The notes under the pieces: model-generated | Databases searched by the model: none | What the model was told of the DNA's origin: nothing | The model's input: only the letters and a program-made list of their open reading frames with translations | Position numbers and translations under genes: made by a program | Shown here: positions 37,485 through 50,200 of the stretch, piece after piece | Layout: each line of letters starts with the position of its first letter | How positions within the stretch are numbered: the first letter of the stretch is position 1 | NCBI GenBank assembly: GCA_019843655.1 | Contig: JACDQD010000005.1 | Coordinates: 9,203,575 to 9,267,574, forward strand | Length of the DNA stretch: 64,000 nucleotides | From: Lethocerus indicus | Lineage: Eukaryota; Arthropoda; Insecta; Hemiptera; Belostomatidae | Reading direction: 5' to 3'

Positions 37485-38287
37485 ACTAAACTAAAAAAAA
37501 CAATAGGCGTAAATAATTGTATAAGATTTATCTTCAAAGCTTTTTCCGTGTTGCCTTGACTCCCTCTAAACGTTTTTATTTAGATGTTCGGGTTTGCTAT
37601 TTACACTCCATTAGGTATTGAAATTGAGTGCAAGCATTTCCAATCGAAATTCAACTCTGTAAAAGATAATATTATTAAAATCGATCTAAAAATACGGCTC
37701 TGAAGAGATCTAGCAAACTTCAAATCATATCGGGTAGAAACACATATAGAATCATACCTTTACTGTGGAAGAAGATGAAAAGCCGAAACTGTTCAATCTA
37801 AAATATTTTCTGCTCCGATTCTTTCACACAGCACGCAGATTAACAGGAAAATAGATGCAGGCAGTATCCAGACGTTTATTTCTGTTTCTGCTGAACAATG
37901 TTGTTAAAGCTTAATGACCATGTTACTATCAGCGAGAGGGTTACAGTGTGGTTACTTCACGTTTACAATAAGTAAAGTTTTGCAAGTTAGTAAACGTTCG
38001 TAAAAGTTAGTAAGTCATTCTTACGAGTATTTTTCAAAATTGCGGTAACATGAAATAACTGTATCGATGCGTTATAATATCGAATTTCTCCAATAACAAT
38101 CGATACTGAAATATATCGATACCGCGATAGGGTCCCTGCACAAAGCGATTTAAACCTATTTTTATTCTAAGAAGTACACATTTAAAATTCTATGTTCATT
38201 TGACTGTTTGTACGTCTGTAAACCATTCTCGACTAGCTGATTTCATCATTCCGATCTTCAAGTTCTACTTGCCCGTTTTCGAGTGCA

Positions 38288-38295
38288 TGACGTCA
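38288..38295. promoter_or_regulatory. CRE palindrome between divergent genes
   Basis: Full TGACGTCA followed by GGCAGCG, about 800 bases upstream of the Tctex-domain ATG and 650 upstream of the CWC22 ATG. A CREB/ATF binding site by consensus only. Confidence 0.35.
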
Positions 38296-38901
38296 GGCAG
38301 CGCCGATGCGATATCTATCGAATCGATAAATTATCAATGAATAATGGGAGTCGACCGCGGAATACCCCAAAATCACAGCACTTTAATACATTAAACAATA
38401 TAGACAGATTAAATGACAGAATAACTTATCCGATATTTTATACTTACGTTTAGTTACAAACCATTTTTAACATTTTCGAAGACCCGAATTTGGTGGACTA
38501 CCAATCGCCGCAAAGAAAAATTACCGTATTACAAAAGAATATATTATTTGACGCTGAAAATATTCTATAACAGGCGGTGCTCTTATTTTAGTTACTTTAC
38601 AAAATTCGATTAAAGAAGATACCAATCTGCGATTTGTTTTCTGCGTTCTTGGACATGTGACAATTTAGTATTTTGATATTTTTCTCTAGCCATAAATTTT
38701 AATGAATATCGATGTCACTGAAATATAGATTTTAAAGTATATTACAATGTACCGAAATATATAATTTTTATCAATTACAAAATATTATTGATACAAACAA
38801 GTAATTTTTATATTACTAAGAAGACACGCGTTTATAGATAACGCAGGTCCGTTGGTACCCCTGTTGCAGTTATTGCGCTGCAACATGTCGTAACGTTCAG
38901 C

Positions 38902-38919
38902 ATGTTTGTTTACGTTTGA
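38902..38919 (+). other. Five-codon upstream ORF before CWC22
   Basis: ATG TTT GTT TAC GTT TGA ends 22 bases before the main ATG at 38,942. It matters only if the transcript starts upstream of 38,902, which is not shown. Confidence 0.3.
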
Positions 38920-38941
38920 TATAATTTTATACAGTTTTAAT

Positions 38942-41900
38942 ATGGGCAGTGTTAAGACTGAGTCGAAACGCGAAACAGAGGTGCGAGATCATTCGAAGAG
39001 AAAATCGGAAAAGTCGAAATCGAGCGACGTTCGCGACGATATCAAGGACACGAAACGCAGTTCGAAACGCGATGCCCGGGAGTGTTCGCCAGGTGGAAAG
39101 GACTCGTCGAAGACCAAGAGAAGCCGCCCCGACGGCAAAGAAGAGGGCAGGAGGAAAACGTCTCAGGACGAAAGGCGTCCCAGGAAGACCGACGAGTCTC
39201 GGCCCAAAAATTCCGACCTAGATAACCGGAAGTGGAGAGATTACGAAACGAAGAGGTATTCGGAACAGGAGAATTTCTACGACGATTCGAGAAGGCGAAA
39301 CAGGAAATATGAGGACGACTATCCAAGGAAAAGGAGGTACGAGGACGACAGGGTGGAAGAGAGAAACGGGGAGGAGCACAGGTACGAAAGGTACTGGGGC
39401 GGCAACAGGAATGAGGAGAAAGACAAAGTTTTCTATAAAACCAGAGACGACGCCAGCTACCTGGTCGGATCTCGTTATTATGCCGAATCCAAACCACCGA
39501 GGAGAGATGAAAGAAGGGAGAAGGGCAAAGAGAAAGGCGAAGAGGTTAAAAAAGACGAACCGACGTCCAATAATGTCGCTTCACAACCGAAGAAGGATAT
39601 AGACTTGATTACGTCTAAGACTGGCGGTGCTTACATTCCACCAGGGAAACTGCGACTGATGCAGGCCAGTATCACTGACAAAACTAGGTAATTGATGTTT
39701 TGCATGGCTGTTGTACTATTTTCGAACGGGTTGATTTTGACACCACCGGGAAGTTATAGTCGTGAAGTTGTACAGCCCACGACACTAATTGGAGGGGAAG
39801 GGTCTCCCTTGGCCTCCAGTAAAAATGGAATGCGACCACAGAAATTCAAATAGAAGAGAGGGGGACAATCTTATAAATGAAAAGGTTCTATATCCCTTTT
39901 TCAGTCAATTTTACTTCTGAATTATCAAACCTAAGAAATAAATATAGGTTTTAAACAGCAAAATTATTACGGAAAGTTTGAAAATGGAACATTTATGGAT
40001 AAAAAGCATCGTGGGATAATTCAAATTACAAATAAAACTAAATAATTAAATAAAAAAATGAAATTAAAATAAATAATAAATCGATTTGAGGTTTAAAACA
40101 ATTTTTAAAATGGAAATAACAGGGAATAAATAGTGATATGTCTGTCTGTATGTACTCAAATGTCATCAGTTTGTTCACAAAATTATCTTTCGGCTAGAGG
40201 TGGGGTGGTCCACCCTTCCCTGCACGGTGGCTGTGTCAAAGTTAACTCTAATTTCAACCATATTCCTGTAAAAACAGTGATTCTAGTTAAAGAACCCCTT
40301 TGTTAAGGTTTGGCCAAACCCTCAAAACAGCAAATAATACCATTTGTTTCTACATACTTATAAACATTACAGAAAATTATTAACAGCGCCAGTGAGGTTT
40401 CGTCTTATAACATCTGGAACAATTTACCCAATCAAATAATTATATCGATATTTTACATATTAAAATTCATATAAATTATTTGTGTAACCTCAGCTTGAGG
40501 TTCTTAAACTGGAATTTGGCATGCATATCTCTTTAATATAAAGAAAACAAGTTTAATTTATTGTTTTTTTTAAATAAATCATATTAATTTATCAAACTTT
40601 GTCAGGAACAGTTTAGTTATAATACATGTTAGAACGTTTAACTTGGAGTACATTTTAATTTAATTTGTTCTTGTTTTGTTTGCGTTTTCCACTACAGTGT
40701 GGCATACCAACGCTTGGCGTGGGAAGCGCTGAAAAAGTCGATCCACGGGCACATCAACAAAGTGAACACGTCCAACATCCGAGTCGTCGCCAAACTCCTT
40801 TTCAAGGAGAACATCGTTCGAGGCCGAGGCCTGCTCTGCCGTTCCATCATTCAAGCGCAGGCCACTTCGCCCACTTTCACCAACGTTTATGCCTGTCTTG
40901 TCTCCATTATCAATTCTAAGGTAAACGAGCGAACTTGAAGTTATTTATAGTAATAAAGTTGTACCTTTGTTTCAATTTAGACGTTTTCTTATTCTATAAA
41001 TTATTGTTAAATAATTCTGATAACTATTCTAATGATGGATTATTCTTTGTTTTTTTTTTCAGTTTCCGAAAATTGGAGAACTGCTCCTCAAGAGGGTTAT
41101 CATACAGTTTAAAAGAGGCTACAAGAGAGGTGACAAGAATATATCCATGTCTGCAACAACGTTTGTAGCCCACCTTGTCAATCAAAGAGTCGTAAGTTGT
41201 ACTTTTTGTTTTTTTTATATACTGCAATTTCATTTTGTGATAGTATAGTCTGACTGTGCAGCATACCATCTATTCCTGTACTTATTATTGAAAATATTAA
41301 GACTGTATTTTTTTTAAAACTGATCGATGTTATTTAATTAACATTTAGATCCACGAAATCATAGCTCTGGAAATTCTGACAATGCTGGTAGAAAATCCTA
41401 CGGATGACTCAGTCGAAATTGCTGTATCATTCCTGAAGGAATGCGGTCAAAAGTTGGCTGAAGTGTCGACCAGAGGGAGCAACGCCATATTCGACATGCT
41501 TCGCAACATATTACACGAAGGCAAACTTGACAAAAGGGTAACCATTTATCAGTTTTAAAATCAGTACATATTTAAATTAGACTTATCCCAAAATAGACTT
41601 CATTTTGGGATAGATACCCTACTCTATTAGCCATTAAATTAAGCCCACACCAATTTGAAAGCCACTGGCCCAGAGATCCCAAGATAAGAGGAGTGTGCAA
41701 ATTAAGTTTTACCTGTAACTGTTGTTGATTGTACAATAAAAACTGGCTTGAAACTGGTCCACTGTTGCTGTAGAAAATAATCTGCCATTGATCTTGCATT
41801 AACCTTCGCTGCTTATCTGGTTTCTTGCCAGTACAGTTTTGTCTGAAAAAATGTTCCTATAAAACCAATAAGAAAGGATGATTTCTTTGCATAATTCTCA

Positions 41901-44900
41901 TTCCATTTTATAAGAAATGGGAAAACAAAAATATAATGAGTAGTCTTCTGTCTTTAATTTTTCCTTACTGCCTAGTTACCTCTAGTTTTTACCAGAAAAT
42001 TATTTATTTATCTGGATTTATTTAACTGGAGTGTTTATTTGGGCTCATTGCGTAGTAAGGGCAAAAGCAGAAATGCTATCACTGGCTGAATTCTCCTTCA
42101 AATGTACCTTAAAGTGCAGTTATCAAAGTGCACTGTCACTAAATTTAATTTTACAAAATTGTAGTATTTGCTTAAAATTAAAAAAAAGGAAGTCTGTATT
42201 TTGTAGAATAAATATCAGATGGAAAAAATGTTGTCTGTTGGGTAGATAATGAGATAAAATAAACTTATATAAAATATGTTTTTTTGTAAAATCATATTAA
42301 ACTCATTTAAATGCATTTTAATTCCAGGTACAATACATGATTGAAGTTATGTTTCAAGTAAGAAAAGACGAGTTCAGATCCTTTCCTGCTGTCGTTGAAG
42401 ATCTGGACCTGGTCAATGAAGAAGATCAGTTTACGCACTTAATAACTTTGGATGATGCTACCGACTCCGAAGATATCCTGAGTATGTTTAATTATAAATT
42501 ATTACTTTTTAAGCTCATGCATTTACTATTTTCTAAAGGGTTTTTTATGGCTTTCTCCGTTATGTGCATATTAAGTCAAATAATTGTGTTTCTACCTGCA
42601 TTTTCATGTCCTAATACTTGCTACCTTGGCAGCAGGCTAATTGCACACTATATCAGTGCGAGTTTAGAAAAAAGAATGCCTTTAATTTTCCAGATGTTTT
42701 CAAACATGACGATAAATTCGAGGAGAATGAAGATAAATACAAACATCTGAGGAAAGAAATTTTGGACGATGAGGATGATGAAGATGACGACGATGATGAT
42801 GATGATGACGACGAAGATGACAGTGACAGCGAGGGTGACAGTGAAGGGAGCGGCTCGGACAAGGAAGAAGGTAACACTTTGGTTTTTCTAAGCGTCAGGG
42901 TTAGTTTAGATTCAGTGTTTGTGACAAATACCATCGATTTTAGGTTGTAAGTTAGTCATAATTGGGGATATGTGATTGGGGATATAAGTGCTCCCTCTGA
43001 TGAAAGAAAAAATCACCCATTATCAATTCGCTTTTCGCATTTACAGAAAAGAAGACGATGATTTTGGACAACACGGAGACTAACCTAATTGCCCTTCGCA
43101 AAACGATATATCTGACGATTCAGTCCAGTTTGGATTTCGAAGAGTGTGCCCACAAATTGCTGAAGATGGAAATCAAGCCCGGACAGGAGACGGAGCTTTG
43201 CCACATGTTGTTGGACTGTTGCGCCGAACAGAGGACATACGAAAAATTTTTCGGCCTTCTGGCGCAGGTAGTGAATCGAACCAAAACTATATAATAAATT
43301 GTTTTATAATAATAATGACCAGAATTTTAATTATAACTATCCAATGAGATAGCATAATACTGCAGGGAGAATCTAGGGCAGCAGGGTTGAACCCCTGTTT
43401 GTCCTAGAATCTTCCTGTGTTTGGAAACCACTCAAGTGAGCTCCAGTGAAAGGGTTTGTTCTCCTCTCACCTGGAGCCCTCCTTGGATTTGCAGGAATTT
43501 TCTGTTTTAATACTTTCCTTGTTATCACACTGGCATTGTGCGTAAAACGAGTATATAAATCCTCCCACAAAAAAAAATAGAAAAGTGTACTGTCTCTGGA
43601 TATTTCACAATTTTAGATTTTTTCTTGATTCTCGAAACTGCACTAAATCGAGACTCGCATAACTATAGTGCCCCCACCTTTTATTCACTATCTATCTATA
43701 ACATCTTGGTCTCCCTCTTATCATAACTGTGATAATAGGCGTACCTCGAAATGGGTTAGGAGGTTAATATGAACAAAAAAACTGAAATGTTATCTCACAC
43801 CCCAGTTTGGGAAACCCTGATCTATGTGTATGAATGTAGTGAGGCCATAGGGCCAGTATACAATTAATGGCCAATATTTGTATATTGCAAACAGTATTCT
43901 ATGGAAGCAGACAACCCCTGGGAAGGATTCCTGGGGGAAAGGTAAAGGAGCCGCATTGGTGGTTTTACAAACACAGGAAGAATTTCTGACAAGCAGGAGG
44001 TCAACCCCTGCTTTTCTCGGAGACAAGGAGAAATTTCCCTGATATAAATTCACAGTTAGATTTAAATAAGGGGTCATGTTGGTAAAAATAATTTTTATTT
44101 TCACTAGAAAAACCCGATATATTTTTTAAAACTTAAAACAATGTATCTTTGAGCCTCATAATTTCCACAATACAATAAATCAGATGAATCAAACTAGTGA
44201 TGCTGATATAAAAAACTTGACAGAATTTTTGTCGCCTACAATGCCCAGAAATGAAATTATTTTAATAAATACATTGCATATTTAATTTTTAACATTTACT
44301 GTTTAGTTTAGAATACCTGTTTGTCGTCTGCGAGGGGTTGGAATACCATAGATTTTGTGTTTACAAGACACCACAGTACAGGTGACAGTGACAGTAAGGA
44401 TGCCCAAAAAGTATCCAAAGTGCCAAAAGTGACTAGCTGAACTCTACTCACGAAATCTACGGTTATTCCAACCCCTCGCAGACCACTAAACAGGTATTCT
44501 AAACTAATGAAATGATGATATAGTTTACAATAATACCTGTTTTGTGGTCTGTTTGGGCTTGGAATAACGTAGATTTTGTGTGTTTCTTTCTTCTCTCGCC
44601 GGTTTGGTCTTTTGCTAAACCGGTTTCGGCTGCTTGCCATCTTCACTAGCGGTGTTTGGCACTTTGGATGTCTTTTGGGCATCCTCACTGCACTGTCACA
44701 GTCACCTGTACTGTCTGCCACATTTACTGTGTACAAATAACACTGTGAAGTATTATTAAAAATGCATAGAAAACCGTGTATGTTTCAGAGATTTTGCCAG
44801 ATCAACCGCATCTACGTGTCACCGTTCGAACAGATATTCCAGAACAGCTATGCGACAGTGCACAGGCTGGATACGAACAAGTTGAGGAATGTGGCAAAAT

Positions 44901-46901
44901 TCTTTGCCCACCTCCTGTTCACTGACGCCATACCCTGGACGGTCCTGTCAACAGTCAGACTCAACGAGGAGGACACCACAAGTTCCAGCCGTATTTTCAT
45001 CAAGATACTCTTCCAAGAGCTTTCAGAGTACATGGGCCTGTCTGACCTCAACGCCAGAGTCAAAGACCCGTAAGCGCTCTCAATTCAGCGTTAATAATTA
45101 AAATAACAGTTTATAATTTTTATACATATACACACTGCATTATATGAATTTAATTCAACCTGGAATAGATTTTGTATGACAGAGCTTGTTTTCCCCGGCA
45201 GCTTTATGTTGAAAGAATGCTAACAAAATGCATTAGAAATAAAAATAACATAGTATTATATCGCTTGGAATATCACTTAAAATAAAAACCCAAGAGAGAT
45301 AACATTACTGAAATTCCCTGTTGGTCACCCCCAAAATTGTCTCTTCAAAATTTAATACATGTGAGACTATTGCTCGAGGTTTATATTTATATGTAGACAT
45401 TACAGTATGTAAATTTAAACCATTCTGGAATGGAGTTTTCATATGACTATGCGTCAACATTGCCTTTTTTATTATTAAAATTTATGTAGCATTATAAAAA
45501 TTTGTGTGAACATTGAGTTGTTATTGGTCTCATTTGTTTTCTTTTTTTCCTTGTTTCCAGGACACTTCAGACTGCGATGGAAGGACTGTTTCCGAGAGAC
45601 AACCCCAAAAATACTCGTTTTGCCATTAATTTCTTCACTTCGATAGGTCTCGGCGGGCTAACGTGAGTAATATATATATATACTTGTACTGTACAGATAC
45701 TGAAATAAGGTTTACTTGTAGTTCTATATCAAGGGAGCAGCTGTTACCATCATTTTTTAATACAAAAAAAGTTATTTAATACAAACAAACCTGACCATTG
45801 CTTTGAAGTATTGCATTGTATTAAACGTGTGTTCTACTTTTGTAAAATTTGTTACAAAATGTAACAGAAATGTGTAATACAAATTATTACACATAATAAA
45901 TAAATATTTTTTAACGTTTTTAAATTAAAAAGTTATACTTAAATTGTATAACACATTAAACAACTTATAATACTGCATTTATGAAATTAGATTGTTACAA
46001 AAATTGATTGCCTAATTATTATGATAAAGATGGGGCTGTAATACAGAAGGGTTGGAAACCACTGAGGTAACTTTTCCATTACCTGCACAGAGCGACACTC
46101 ATTACAAAATAACATTTAGAAAATAAACCTGAAGAAAATTTAATGTAGCATTGTTCCATGGTTCTTTTGATCTGTCACCACCTGCTGGTTTTGGTCCTTT
46201 GCCTATGCTAGTTTCAAGTGATCTTCATCTGTGGGGCATCCTGTATGCAATTAATTGCAGCCAATTCATTAATTTTTTTTATCAAATACATTATTTTGGC
46301 GTAACACCATCTTTGATAAACCGATTGCCCCCCACCAGGTTTTTCCCAATACAACCCTTTGAAGTTTATTTTTTCGTTTGTTCCAACAGCGACGAACTCA
46401 GGGAGCACTTGAAAGCCCAGCCGAAACCTTCCGCCGTTCCACAGCTCATTAGTCAAATTTCCTCTTCAAGTTCCTCTTCGTCGTCGTCAGAGTCGTCGTC
46501 GTCGTCTTCATCCGACTCGTCGTCAGAATCGTCCTCAGACTCCGACTCTTCCAGTTCGGGTAAATCGAACTTTAATTAAGTATTTGTCAAAATATATTAT
46601 GTCATTAATTATTTATTTAGCTCGGAATACTGTAGTTTTCTCGATCTTCTGTCTCGTCGTAAAATTCCCACTCATTACAAATTTCTCTTGGGATTAATTG
46701 TTGCGAGTTTCAACAGATTCGGAAAACGACAAGAAGAAGAAGAAAAAGAAGAAAGAAGAAGAAGAAGAGGAAAAGAAAAAGAAGTCCCCGAAAAAGAAGT
46801 CCAAGACCGAAACGAAGTCCAAGGAGCAGAAAACACCGAAGAAGAAGAGCCAGGACAAAAAGTCTGGAAAGACGTTGAAGCGAAAAAAATTAAAAGGCTG
46901 A
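38942..46901 (+). CDS. CWC22: CWC22 pre-mRNA splicing factor, 11 exons, 858 aa
   Basis: CWC22 (nucampholin, ncm, in flies) is a spliceosome protein that escorts eIF4A3 to deposit exon-junction complexes. Coding exons: 38,942-39,687; 40,698-40,920; 41,063-41,191; 41,349-41,537; 42,328-42,481; 42,694-42,870; 43,047-43,267; 44,789-45,069; 45,561-45,662; 46,390-46,559; 46,717-46,901. All are GT-AG; 2,577 bases. Residues 1-250 are Lys/Arg/Glu/Asp-rich. A MIF4G domain follows (from about [20 protein letters not shown] through [13 protein letters not shown]), then the linker [17 protein letters not shown], an acidic run, an MA3 domain ([20 protein letters not shown] onward) and the [20 protein letters not shown] block. 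The end is a poly-Ser tract and a Lys-rich tail. The start is the ATG at 38,942; the long frame upstream lacks an ATG. Intron 7 holds two copies of repeat A. Confidence 0.95.
41584..41612. other. Perfect 11-bp hairpin in CWC22 intron 4
   Basis: The arms tatcccaaaat (41,584-41,594) and attttgggata (41,602-41,612) flank a 7-base loop, 47 bases after the exon 4 donor. Confidence 0.55.
42116..42175 (+). repeat. Repeat D copy in CWC22 intron 4
   Basis: gcagttatcaaagtgcactg and tcactaaatttaattttaca match the copies at 13,475 and 29,132. Confidence 0.5.
44304..44506. mobile_element. Fold-back repeat A with tails at both ends (CWC22 intron 7)
   Basis: The copy begins tagtttagaatacctgttt and ends aaacaggtattctaaacta, exact complements, so both ends carry the tail that other copies have only once. 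The inner arms are strongly shortened (the ggtttcggc block is lost). No target duplication was recognised. Only 14 bases separate it from the next copy. Confidence 0.7.
44521..44713 (-). mobile_element. Fold-back repeat A, single arm with tail (CWC22 intron 7)
   Basis: Starts with a diverged tail (tagtttacaataatacctg), runs through tggtctgtttgggcttggaa, gctaaaccggtttcggctgc and ggatgtcttttgggcatcct to cacctgtactg, then stops abruptly 75 bases before CWC22 exon 8. The missing second arm fits 5' truncation in the minus orientation. This junction is copied at 47,745-47,995. Confidence 0.75.
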
Positions 46902-47049
46902 GAGGCCAAGTGACAATTTGTGAGTTTTAAGCTAAGGACTTTTTTATTTAATAACTTGTGAATTTGTAATAATTGAAAGAGAAGCACACACGACTGTTAA
47001 AACATTTTTTCGAAGCGACATTGTACATAATTGTTTCCAGGCGTTCTGT

Positions 47050-47055
47050 AATAAA
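47050..47055 (+). terminator. Polyadenylation signal of CWC22
   Basis: AATAAA 149 bases after the CWC22 stop codon, followed by aaaacaatatttaac. It is the first good signal downstream. Confidence 0.6.
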
Positions 47056-47168
47056 AAAACAATATTTAACAGAGTTGAAAGGACTTTTATTTGAAGCCCA
47101 ATTTTAGTTTTCGCGATTTACAGTTGCTCCGCGAAGAAAAACACGATTCAATAAATCGGTTCGTCAGC

Positions 47169-47174
47169 TTTATT
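47169..47174 (-). terminator. Polyadenylation signal of the EFHB-like gene
   Basis: AATAAA on the minus strand about 50 bases past the stop codon at 47,223. It lies only 115 bases from the convergent CWC22 signal. Confidence 0.6.
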
Positions 47175-47222
47175 TTTAGTTAAAATGTTTTTATAGGGCC
47201 GAACATCAGTTTCTCGTACAGT

Positions 47223-50200
47223 TTATTGCGAGAGCTGGACCAGGCGGGCCGAAGTTATTTCGTCGAGCATGTTGCGGAAAGTCTCGACGGAGACTTGGTC
47301 CACCGCCACGTCCCTCCTGAGGCCCTCTGTCCACATAAGTTCGAACAGCTCGTCCGATATGCTGAGCCCGATGCGGTTCATCAGCTCCTTTATGTGGACC
47401 CGCGATCGAGGCTGAAGTCAAACACGTATGAATACGCGGATCCTAATAAAGATCAGTTTATGAAATTTGAGCATAACTGATAATTAATCGTACAATTCTC
47501 CCAGTTCAGGGGTTTACTGCATTCTGTTTGCAGACCTGGGTTCCTGCAAATGTTTTAGAATATAATTTTCCATACAGTATCACTGCATGCATGAGTGCCT
47601 GAATTGTTGGTTAAGTTTAAATCCTCACTCTCAAGCCAGAGTTAACTCTAGTATACCCCCAGCCTAGGAGTGGAAGCATTTCCTGGGGCATTGTTTCGCC
47701 TATTCCCTTTCTATCTGACAAAAGGAAGGCTTATATTTGCGTAAATGTCGTGCGTCTCCTCTCGGTGGTTTGGTCTTTTGGTAGACCGGTTGCGGCTCCT
47801 CGCCATCTTCGGTAGCGGTGTTAGTCACTTTGGATGTTTTTTGGGTATCCTCACTGCACTGTCACTGTCACGTGTACTGCGTGCCACATTTACCGTGTAC
47901 AACTAACACTGTGAAGTATTATTAAAAATACATACAAAACCGTGTATGTTTCAGAGATTTTGCCAGATCAACCGCATCGACGTGTCACCGTTCGACCCCC
48001 TCAAACTGAGATCCAATCCCGCACCACTTCCTACATTTTAATATTTAGAATGGTCTTACCAGAAACATGTCCCTGTGGTCGATTCCGTAGTGGCTAAAGA
48101 GGCTGGGTTTTATAATAGCGCTGACGGTAGTCTCACCGACCAAATGACTTTGATCCGCGCGAATATGTATTTTCAGAGGGCGAGTTGTGTCCGAACGATC
48201 CGTCGACAAACCGGCACAGGGGGTCAGCTCTGAAAAATCACGATTTTATCAATTAATTTTTTATAAAATGAAAAATGGAGCCATAAAAATGGAATTGTTA
48301 ATAATATTGTTACAGATAGGGTAAGGTATCTGGGGTCTATATATCGACAAAACACAGACAGGCTAAAAGGCTAGGCTACAAATTGTTACTCATAGATCTA
48401 ACCTGTGCTTAAAGAATCATCACACCACTATACTGAAACCAATCTGAAACATACTGACTGTACTTAACAGAACTCAATCTGATCATCCTAAGCCTTCGGT
48501 CCAAACCCTAGTTACTCCAGAGATATTTTAATATATCAAATAAATAAATAGAATTTTTAAAAAATGGTGAAATTACAGTATACCTGAACAGTGCTTTTTC
48601 TTTAAATCATTTCCCAGAGCTTGGTACGTCGTCTCGAACAGAAGCAGTTCTTCGGGGACGGCTGAAACATGGCGGACAATTTACATTGTTCACGTCTTAC
48701 TTATCTTACGTTGGTTTATAATTGACGAGATTTTCTCTTGTTTGTGTTACAAAATTATTTAATGAGCATTGTAATTAAACAATTTCTTTTTTGTATCAAC
48801 TGATTATTAGATCGCAACTGTTACTTGTTACTAATTGTCTTGTAATTTTTAAATACTTGCTGAATGGAATACCGTTTTCTGCCTCCTCTTCTTGTTTAAG
48901 AAGATTTTATATAAAGTGCCTGTGGGCTTATCCCTCGTGGCGTTATTATAATTGCACTTACGAACTGAGTAAGGAAAAACAAAATCTGACGTGTAATTGT
49001 TCCGATGTCGGGCAGTGGAAATTTGGGATTGATGAGTTTGGCGAATGAAACGTAGTTGACGGTTCCGTTCTCGTGGAGCAGTCCCAGTCTGGTCATGAGC
49101 GGCTCCAACAGGGCCCGATCGGCAGCAACGGCGAACTGCTTGCAGCCGTCGTACACCGTGTCCAGGGGTACGCACCCGCAAGTACCCTGCTAGCAGAATT
49201 CCATCGCGCTTCAACACCACATAACATAACAGCTAACATCATAACATAGTTCCTAGAAATGTCTATTCTTTGAACTCGAAACACCGATTAAGGCCGGAGG
49301 GCCTCAAGTAAAAGCCTCCTTTTTCTCTCTCGGCTCTTTGTCGATTCGCTTCTTAGAACAGAATTTCTGACTAACCGCCCAATGGAGGACACAGTTGCTA
49401 CTGAAGATGGCGTGCGGCCAGGAGACGGCAATTAGCATAAAACAAGTACAACTCTTACAGTGTCGATTCGCCTGAAGTGGTCGACGAAGTCCAAGTGCGG
49501 AAATGGCGGATACCTCTTGCCAATCCTCAGCCTGATGCCATTCACGTGCTTCAGGTATTGGCAACACTTGGCCTTGTCCAGACTTGGAGGGGCCTCTGTC
49601 ATCAGCTCGGCAGCACCGTACAGCTCGCGCGCCGAGGGCGTACCGAACGCGTACCCCGATGGTACGCAGTACGCGTTGCCGTAGCTGAAACAGACGCGTG
49701 GTTTTTTCAACCTGTCCGAAATCAGGTTTACCAATACCGATAAAACGGTCTACCGGTAAATTGCAACGGGTAATTCGGTAAAATCGAAAATAGAACGCAT
49801 ACATCAGTGCAGTAAAAACGATACATCCAAACTGAAACTGAAATTATAAATGACGCTGATTTCGAAAATTCAGTGTGCACGAGAGTACGAAAGAGGAACT
49901 TGACTTATTGATCGAAACAAATACAACATGATAGACAAAATAATCGTTAAAAATTACCTGGAGTATTTTCAGAAGGTATAAATAAGGGGAAAGTATATTC
50001 CAACGGTGTACAATTCTTTAATAACCATTAAACCAAAAAGTGTGATTCTGAAACGCTTTTTCTACGGCGGAAATATTTTTTACAAAAATTAGACTAAAGT
50101 TAGAAGGTGAATTTGCAATTTTTATCGATATATTTCCCGAGGATAAGTATCCCAGCGGCAATAATGAGTCCGTGATGAAGAGTCAGAATTTAAAAGAACC

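Larger units (their letters stand above)
37485..38941. other. Divergent intergenic region between Tctex-domain gene and CWC22
   Basis: About 1.45 kb shared by two outward-facing genes. A palindromic CRE (TGACGTCA) lies at 38,288-38,295 next to CG-containing sequence. Near the CWC22 end, an ATG at 38,902 opens a five-codon upstream frame (stop at 38,917-38,919). A 5' UTR exon for the light chain is expected here. No other gene is seen. Confidence 0.5.

Noticed and set aside
37243..37494. Plus-strand frame opposite the Tctex-domain exon
   Set aside because: Shadow of the real minus-strand coding exon.
39042..39497. 151-codon minus-strand frame opposite CWC22 exon 1
   Set aside because: Shadow of the Lys/Arg/Glu-rich coding exon; no evidence for its own expression.
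48849..49220. 123-codon minus-strand frame over EFHB exon 7
   Set aside because: A different frame from the one that joins exons 6 and 8; the exon is explained by the EFHB model.
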